From Clostridia bacterium (lineage in GTDB: Bacteria; Bacillota; Clostridia; Oscillospirales; CAG-272): 36,363 bases of DNA. How positions within the stretch are numbered: position 1 is the stretch's first letter; each line of letters starts with the position of its first letter. The stretch spans positions 1 through 36,363 of the forward strand of contig JAFWYJ010000021.1 of assembly GCA_017517745.1 (NCBI GenBank), in the 5' to 3' direction. Position numbers and translations under genes: made by a program. This document shows positions 32,154 to 36,363 of this stretch, piece after piece. The notes beneath the pieces were generated by a model. It was given only the letters and a program-made list of their open reading frames with translations. It did no database searches and was not told the origin of the DNA.

Positions 32154-32504
32154 ATGGATTTGCATGTTCTGACAGACCTCTTTGAGGCATTGACCATTTT
32201 TTGTTTCGGTCTTTCCTGGCCAATCTCCATCCGCAAATCGCTGATTTCCCGAACCGCCAAGGGCAAGAGCCTGTTCTTCGAGGTCTTCCTGTTGATCGGT
32301 TACGCCTTCGGCATTGCGCGAAAAACCATTCAGGTCGCCGCGCTTGGCTATCCGCTTGCGGGAACGGGAACTCTGGGCACCGTGATCTTCATCCTCAGTT
32401 TCTTCTTCTACGTTCTCAACTTCATCGAAATTTCGATCGACGTCGGACTCTATTTCCGCAACACCAAGCTGGACAAGCTGAGAGAAGAGGGCAAGGAAGT
32501 TTAA
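32154..32504 (+). CDS. Small PQ-loop-like membrane protein
   Basis: A 116-residue protein with about three membrane segments (roughly residues 8-27, 39-57 and 68-98) and a charged C-terminal tail. The stretch FGLSWPISIRKSLISRTAKG resembles a PQ-loop/SWEET-type half repeat, which normally forms small transport or cargo-sensing membrane proteins. It contains no histidine inside a membrane segment and so cannot be a heme-b anchor like FrdC or SdhC. It follows the flavoprotein by 15 bases with AGGAG nine bases before the ATG, so it belongs to the operon. Its role (dicarboxylate transport, membrane docking) is unknown. Confidence 0.75.
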   Translation: MDLHVLTDLFEALTIFCFGLSWPISIRKSLISRTAKGKSLFFEVFLLIGYAFGIARKTIQVAALGYPLAGTGTLGTVIFILSFFFYVLNFIEISIDVGLYFRNTKLDKLREEGKEV

Positions 32505-32550
32505 TTTCAAGGATCCAATCCAAACCACTTCCCCATATAAAGAAAAAATA

Positions 32551-32579
32551 TTGACAAACCAAACTTTTTGTAGTATAAT
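32551..32579 (+). promoter_or_regulatory. Consensus sigma-A promoter of the ceramidase-fold gene
   Basis: TTGACA (32551-32556), 17 bases, TATAAT (32574-32579): a perfect match in both boxes and spacing. It starts a new transcript with a leader of about 94 bases after the hdr-flox-frd operon. Confidence 0.9.
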
Positions 32580-32679
32580 GACGGTGATCTTAAATCAACG
32601 GACACGCCGTCTTGGAAAAAACAATTCGCGGCACAAAATTCAAATACGGCACCAAAGGTGCAAAAAGGAGAATAACGTT

Positions 32680-34065
32680 ATGAGTCATCAGCTTTCCGTG
32701 GGCTTTTCCCGCATGAACATTACCCCGATGCGCGGCATCGCCATTGCCGGCTACTTCATTCCCCGCTACGCGGAGGGTGTGTTGGACGATCTTCACGTGC
32801 GCGCCACTGCGGTAACCGTGGGAGAAGATACCGTGCTTCTGATTGCTTTGGATCTGTTGAACGTCCAAACTCCCATCATGAACCAATACCGCAAGCAGAT
32901 CTCCGAGGCGACCGGCGTTCCGGTTTCCGCGATCTACGTGCACTGTCAGCATACGCACACGGGGCCCTACGTGGATCCCGCATATGAAAGCAAATCGAGC
33001 GGCAAGAATGCCCACCCTACAACTCAGAAAATTCTGGACTATCAAAAGTTCCTCGGACAGCGCTTGGTGGACGCCGCAATGACCGCAATGGAGGATCGCA
33101 AACCCGCGCGCATGGGCTATGGCGTCGGCAAAGCGAGCAACATTGCTTTCATTCGCCGTTTCCGCATGAAGGACGGCAGCGTGCGCACCAATCCCGGTGT
33201 CAACAACCCCGACATCGTGGCTCCCATCGGCGAGCTTGACGAGCGCGTCAGCGTGATCCGCTTTGACCGCGAGGGCGGCAGCAGCGTGGTGATGGTCAAC
33301 TACGCCGATCACCCCGACGTGGTGGGCGGCAATCTGATCTCCGCCGACTGGCCCGGATTTTTGTGTCACACCGTCGAAAAAGCACTCGACAACGTGGACT
33401 GCATCTTCTTCAACGGTGCGCAGGGCGACGTCAACCACGTGAACGTACACCCCGCTCCCGGCTTCCTCAACGATATGTTTATGGACTTTGATGACGTATC
33501 GCGTGGCTACGGTCATGCCCGTTATATGGGACGCGTGGTAGCCGGAGCCGTTCTTCAGGTCTTTGATAAGGTCGCATACGTAGACGAGGTCGATCAGATC
33601 CGTTTCCTCGAGAAAAAGGTCGAGATCCCCTCGAACATGCCCACGCCCGAGGAGCTGGTCGAAGCAAAACGCATCAACGATCTTCACCTTGCAGGCAAAG
33701 ACGCGGAGATTCCCTTCGAGGGCATGATGCTGACCACCGTCGTGGCAGAGGCAGGACGCATGATCCGCCTTGCAGACGGTCCCACCAGTTTCCCCGTCTC
33801 CTTTACTGCCGTGGCAATCGGCAAGGTTGCATTCTTCGGTATCCCCGGCGAGCCCTTCAACGGCATCGGTCGTGCCATCAAGGACACCGAGGGCTTTGAT
33901 CTGATCATTCCCTGCTGTCTCGTCAACGGATCCGAGGGCTACTTCCCCATGAAGGACGCCTATGACGAGGGTGGCTACGAGGCAAGAAGCTCGATCTTCA
34001 AGGCGGGCGTTGCCGAGCTGATCATCGCGCAGGGCAAAGAGATGCTGACCGAGCTTGCGAAGTAA
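32680..34065 (+). CDS. Neutral/alkaline ceramidase N-terminal-domain protein
   Basis: A 461-residue protein with the fold signatures of the neutral ceramidase family: an early FSRMNITP, the zinc-type motif HTHTGP (His91, His93), a second histidine in NYADHPDVVGG, and the glycine-rich NGAQGDVN around residues 245-252. In true neutral ceramidases that last motif carries the catalytic serine (GDVSPN); here it is GDVN, so ceramide hydrolysis is doubtful. There is no signal peptide and no C-terminal ceramidase domain. It is probably a metal-dependent hydrolase of unknown substrate. AAAAAGGAG sets the start; the frame is open back to 32551 through the promoter. Confidence 0.8.
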   Translation: MSHQLSVGFSRMNITPMRGIAIAGYFIPRYAEGVLDDLHVRATAVTVGEDTVLLIALDLLNVQTPIMNQYRKQISEATGVPVSAIYVHCQHTHTGPYVDPAYESKSSGKNAHPTTQKILDYQKFLGQRLVDAAMTAMEDRKPARMGYGVGKASNIAFIRRFRMKDGSVRTNPGVNNPDIVAPIGELDERVSVIRFDREGGSSVVMVNYADHPDVVGGNLISADWPGFLCHTVEKALDNVDCIFFNGAQGDVNHVNVHPAPGFLNDMFMDFDDVSRGYGHARYMGRVVAGAVLQVFDKVAYVDEVDQIRFLEKKVEIPSNMPTPEELVEAKRINDLHLAGKDAEIPFEGMMLTTVVAEAGRMIRLADGPTSFPVSFTAVAIGKVAFFGIPGEPFNGIGRAIKDTEGFDLIIPCCLVNGSEGYFPMKDAYDEGGYEARSSIFKAGVAELIIAQGKEMLTELAK

Positions 34066-34085
34066 TAAAATTCCGTAATTGAAAA

Positions 34086-34125
34086 AGCCTCGGCAGAAAG
34101 TTTTCTTGCCGAGGCTGAATTTTTT
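34086..34125 (+). terminator. Terminator after the ceramidase-fold gene
   Basis: AGCCTCGGCA (34086-34095) pairs with TGCCGAGGCT (34107-34116), followed by GAATTTTTT. A near copy ends the next gene at 35517. Confidence 0.88.
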
Positions 34126-34179
34126 GAAATACGTATATCTTTTGAAATGGATATTTTGTTGAAAAAAGCGCAAAACTCC

Positions 34180-34208
34180 TTGCAATTTCAAACTGAGAGG
34201 TGTATAAT
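34180..34208 (+). promoter_or_regulatory. Sigma-A-type promoter of the MFS transporter gene
   Basis: TTGCAA (34180-34185), 17 bases, TATAAT (34203-34208), about 31 bases before the start codon. Confidence 0.8.
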
Positions 34209-34239
34209 ATATTTGATTTTTTGAAAGAGGCGAAGAAGA

Positions 34240-35502
34240 ATGAAACGAAAATTCGATTATACCTGGGTCATCATCGGCGTTTCCTGCTTGATGGTGCTCG
34301 TCTGCCTTGGTTTTGCCAGCTCAACCAAATCGCTTTTTCCGGATGAGATCGCCAAAGACCTCGGCACGGAGCGAAGCCTGGTTGCCATTGGAGAAAGCTG
34401 CCGTTATATTACCACCGCGGTGGTCAATCTCTTTTTCGGCTTTCTTGTGATAAAATTCGGCCCCAAAAAACTGATCTTTGCGGGCTTTTTTTCGCTGGTT
34501 TCCTCCGCTCTTTTGTATTCCTTTGCAACCGAGCTTTGGCAGATTTATATCGCCGGAACACTGATGGGACTTGGCTTTGCATGGACAACCACAACGATGG
34601 TCGGTTACGTGGTCGGTCGTTGGTGTCCCAACCGCAAAGGAACGGTAATGGGAGTGGTTCTTGCATCGAACGGCATCGGCGGAGCAATCGCCATCCGGCT
34701 GGTTGGACAGATCATCGACGTGAACGTCGTGGGAAGTTACCGAGCTGCGTACCGTATGATCGCGATCGTAATTGCCGTGACGGCAGTCATCGTTCTGATC
34801 TTCTTCCGCAACGCCCCTAAAGGCGTGTCCGCGGAGGCGCCCACCCATAGCAACAAAAAGCGTGGCAAGGATTGGGTAGGATTCGAATTTTCCGACACGG
34901 TACGCAAATGGTATTTTTGGGGAGTATGCGTCTGTATTTTTTGCTCGGGACTGATTTTACAGGGCAGTCACGGCATCGTGGCAATGCACTATAAGGACGT
35001 CGGAATGGACTATTCTGCCGTGACGGGAATGCTCTCCTTCGGTTCACTCCTTCTTGCCGGGGCAAAGTTTCTGACAGGATTTCTGTATGATAAATTCGGT
35101 CTGCGCACGTCAGCTACACTGTGTACCGTATTTGCCGTCATTTCGACGTTGATACTTGCAATGGTGCAAGGAAATAGCATGGGAATTCCTCTTGCCGTCG
35201 CTTTCACGATCTTCGGTCAGCTTTCTCAACCGCTTGAAACCGTGATGCTTCCGCTGTATGCATCGGATCTGTTCGGCAATCGCTCCTATGCCAAGGTGCT
35301 TGGCATTTTCGTCTCAATGAACACCGCGGGATGTGCCGTCGGCGCACCTGCCTTCAACCTTTGCTATGATATTTTCGGGAGCTACGTCCCCGCCCTGCTT
35401 CTCGTCGCGGGCGTGATGGCAGTCATTCTCATCCTTTTGGAATTCGTGATCTCGGCGGCGCACAAAGAGCAGAAAAAAATCGAAGCGGCTTCTCAAGAAT
35501 AA
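34240..35502 (+). CDS. Major facilitator superfamily transporter (OFA-like)
   Basis: A 420-residue protein with about 12 membrane helices in two halves separated by a basic loop near residues 195-215 (HSNKKRGKDW). The loop after helix 2 has IKFGPKKLIF and that after helix 8 has YDKFGLRTSAT, both MFS A-motif variants. Overall it resembles oxalate/formate-antiporter-type and monocarboxylate MFS proteins; the substrate cannot be assigned. It has its own promoter and terminator and so stands alone. AGAGG lies nine bases before the ATG. Exchange of a dicarboxylate for the frd-like operon is possible but unsupported. Confidence 0.88.
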   Translation: MKRKFDYTWVIIGVSCLMVLVCLGFASSTKSLFPDEIAKDLGTERSLVAIGESCRYITTAVVNLFFGFLVIKFGPKKLIFAGFFSLVSSALLYSFATELWQIYIAGTLMGLGFAWTTTTMVGYVVGRWCPNRKGTVMGVVLASNGIGGAIAIRLVGQIIDVNVVGSYRAAYRMIAIVIAVTAVIVLIFFRNAPKGVSAEAPTHSNKKRGKDWVGFEFSDTVRKWYFWGVCVCIFCSGLILQGSHGIVAMHYKDVGMDYSAVTGMLSFGSLLLAGAKFLTGFLYDKFGLRTSATLCTVFAVISTLILAMVQGNSMGIPLAVAFTIFGQLSQPLETVMLPLYASDLFGNRSYAKVLGIFVSMNTAGCAVGAPAFNLCYDIFGSYVPALLLVAGVMAVILILLEFVISAAHKEQKKIEAASQE

Positions 35503-35516
35503 AAATCAATCACCAA

Positions 35517-35556
35517 AGCCTCGGCAGGGAGTTTCCTTGCCGAGGCTGAATTTATT
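35517..35556 (+). terminator. Terminator after the MFS gene
   Basis: AGCCTCGGCA (35517-35526) pairs with TGCCGAGGCT (35538-35547), then GAATTTATTT. The stem and flanks are nearly identical to 34086-34125; only the loop side differs, with compensating changes (GAAAG/TTTC to GGGAG/TTCC). Confidence 0.85.
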
Positions 35557-35567
35557 TCAAGACATTC

Positions 35568-35596
35568 TTGCATTAAATACGTTTATGTGTTATAAT
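35568..35596 (+). promoter_or_regulatory. Sigma-A-type promoter of the HTH regulator gene
   Basis: TTGCAT (35568-35573), 17 bases, TATAAT (35591-35596) with an extended TGT. A second, weaker candidate (TTGTGC, 16 bases, TATAAG) lies at 35644-35671. Confidence 0.6.
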
Positions 35597-35704
35597 AAAC
35601 TCAACGCAAAGTTGAATTGAACTCGTTTTTAAGTCGCTTCTTTTTGTGCAAATAGTATGCGATAATATAAGCACAAATCAAATACCCAACAAGGAGGTTC
35701 GATT

Positions 35705-36363
35705 ATGAAAGAAACAATGGGGCAGATCATACGCCGATTACGTAAAGAAAGAAATCTTACACAAGAAGAGCTTGCCGAACAGCTTGGCGTTACTTTTCAA
35801 GCTGTTTCAAAATGGGAAAATAATACCGGAATGCCCGACATCTCGCAAGTCGTTCCGATAGCGCACGTGTTTGGCGTGAGTACAGACGTGTTGTTCGGAA
35901 CGTTTGGGACAAATGATACGGAAGAAGTTTGGAAAATAGTCAATAACGCTCAAGCTCTTCTTTCGCGCCCACTTACCTCTGAAAGTCTTTTCCAAAAGTA
36001 TCTTGCTATAAAAGAAGGATTGAAGCTATATCCCAACAATACAATTCTTCTTATGCACTGTTTGGAAACGGGTATTGCACTCTCCTATCCCGAAAACGAT
36101 GAGCTTTATGATTCTGAACGCGCTGAGGATATCTACAAAGAATGTGTCCGATATGCCAAGCTTGTTATCTCATATTCAAAGAACATTTCAGACATTTTGC
36201 GCGCTCATATGATAATGGTTATTTTGCACTCGGCGTATGGGAATTTTGAGAAAGCGTGGTTCCATGCAGAACAATTTCCGTATCGTGCCGACTTTAATAA
36301 TCATGTTATGTACGCTTACTATGCGCATTGGAAAAAGGATTACAAACTTGAAGCCCAAAGCTG
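35705..36363 (+). CDS. Cro/CI-type HTH transcriptional regulator (partial, 3' end cut)
   Basis: The first 219 codons of a protein that runs off the window. The N-terminal HTH_3 domain (residues 1-65) begins MKETMGQIIRRLRKERNLTQ and contains QAVSKWENNTGMPDI, the recognition-helix pattern of Xre/Cro-CI regulators. The remainder is helical with TPR-like pairs (LKLYPNNTILLMHCLE), as in many multi-domain Xre regulators of Clostridia. AAGGAGG at 35691-35697 is seven bases before the ATG. The gene is clearly more AT-rich than everything to its left, a hint of recent transfer. Targets are unknown. Confidence 0.85.
   Translation, partial: MKETMGQIIRRLRKERNLTQEELAEQLGVTFQAVSKWENNTGMPDISQVVPIAHVFGVSTDVLFGTFGTNDTEEVWKIVNNAQALLSRPLTSESLFQKYLAIKEGLKLYPNNTILLMHCLETGIALSYPENDELYDSERAEDIYKECVRYAKLVISYSKNISDILRAHMIMVILHSAYGNFEKAWFHAEQFPYRADFNNHVMYAYYAHWKKDYKLEAQS

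Noticed and set aside
32680-34065. Bona fide neutral ceramidase
   Set aside because: The catalytic serine motif is replaced and the second ceramidase domain and signal peptide are absent.
32590-34191. A 533-codon minus-strand open frame
   Set aside because: It is antisense to the ceramidase-fold gene and runs through its promoter; the translation is His/Val/Asp-rich low-quality sequence without motifs.

Overview
The window reads as a chromosomal segment of an anaerobic, endospore-lineage Clostridia (Bacillota), most likely a gut-type Oscillospirales/Eubacteriales relative. The evidence is a complete spoIIIAA-AH sporulation operon, strong GGAGG ribosome binding sites, classical TTGACA/TATAAT promoters, a cobalamin riboswitch feeding an ECF-type transporter, and an oxygen-sensitive Fe-S/flavin electron-transfer operon. 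Base composition is around 50-55 % G+C until the last 0.8 kb, which is visibly more AT-rich. No tRNA, rRNA, CRISPR array, integrase or transposase was seen.

Layout. 1-2.6 kb (minus): a B12-type radical SAM protein and a P-loop ATPase. 2.6-7.7 kb (plus): spoIIIAA to spoIIIAH, encoding the mother-cell side of the A-Q feeding-tube complex, with sigma-E-like promoters in front of spoIIIAA and again in front of spoIIIAH. 7.8-11.5 kb (minus): a 693-residue protein of unknown function resembling a TIM-barrel glycosidase, and a BspA-type leucine-rich-repeat lipoprotein split by a one-base frameshift. 11.6-16 kb (plus): a pseudouridine synthase coupled to a DUF3810-type membrane metalloprotease, murA and endonuclease III. 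16-20 kb: palindrome-rich spacer, a minus-strand methyltransferase-like gene, then a glycosyltransferase, thioredoxin and a ZIP metal transporter. 19.9-21.7 kb: an unusual array of short hairpins, then a cobalamin riboswitch controlling a DUF4430 lipoprotein and an ECF S component. 21.8-23.1 kb: a FAD/Rieske oxidoreductase.

23.2-32.5 kb is the centrepiece: a ten-gene, tightly overlapping operon driven by one good promoter with a ~150-nt structured leader. It encodes HdrB, HdrC, HdrA, an MvhD/FloxD-type subunit, two Fe-S subunits and a FAD/NAD subunit (Hdr-Flox type), followed by a ferredoxin-like FrdB protein, an FrdA/SdhA-like flavoprotein and a small membrane protein. The first seven genes match the NADH-dependent flavin-based electron-bifurcating Hdr-Flox architecture known from sulfate reducers. 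Here the usual partner (DsrC) is absent, and a soluble-type fumarate-reductase-like pair with all catalytic residues, but without the covalent-FAD histidine or a heme anchor subunit, takes its place. The inference is a cytoplasmic NADH:ferredoxin/fumarate (or related enoate) bifurcating reductase.

32.5-36.4 kb: a ceramidase-fold protein, an MFS transporter flanked by two near-identical terminators, and a truncated AT-rich HTH regulator running off the window end.
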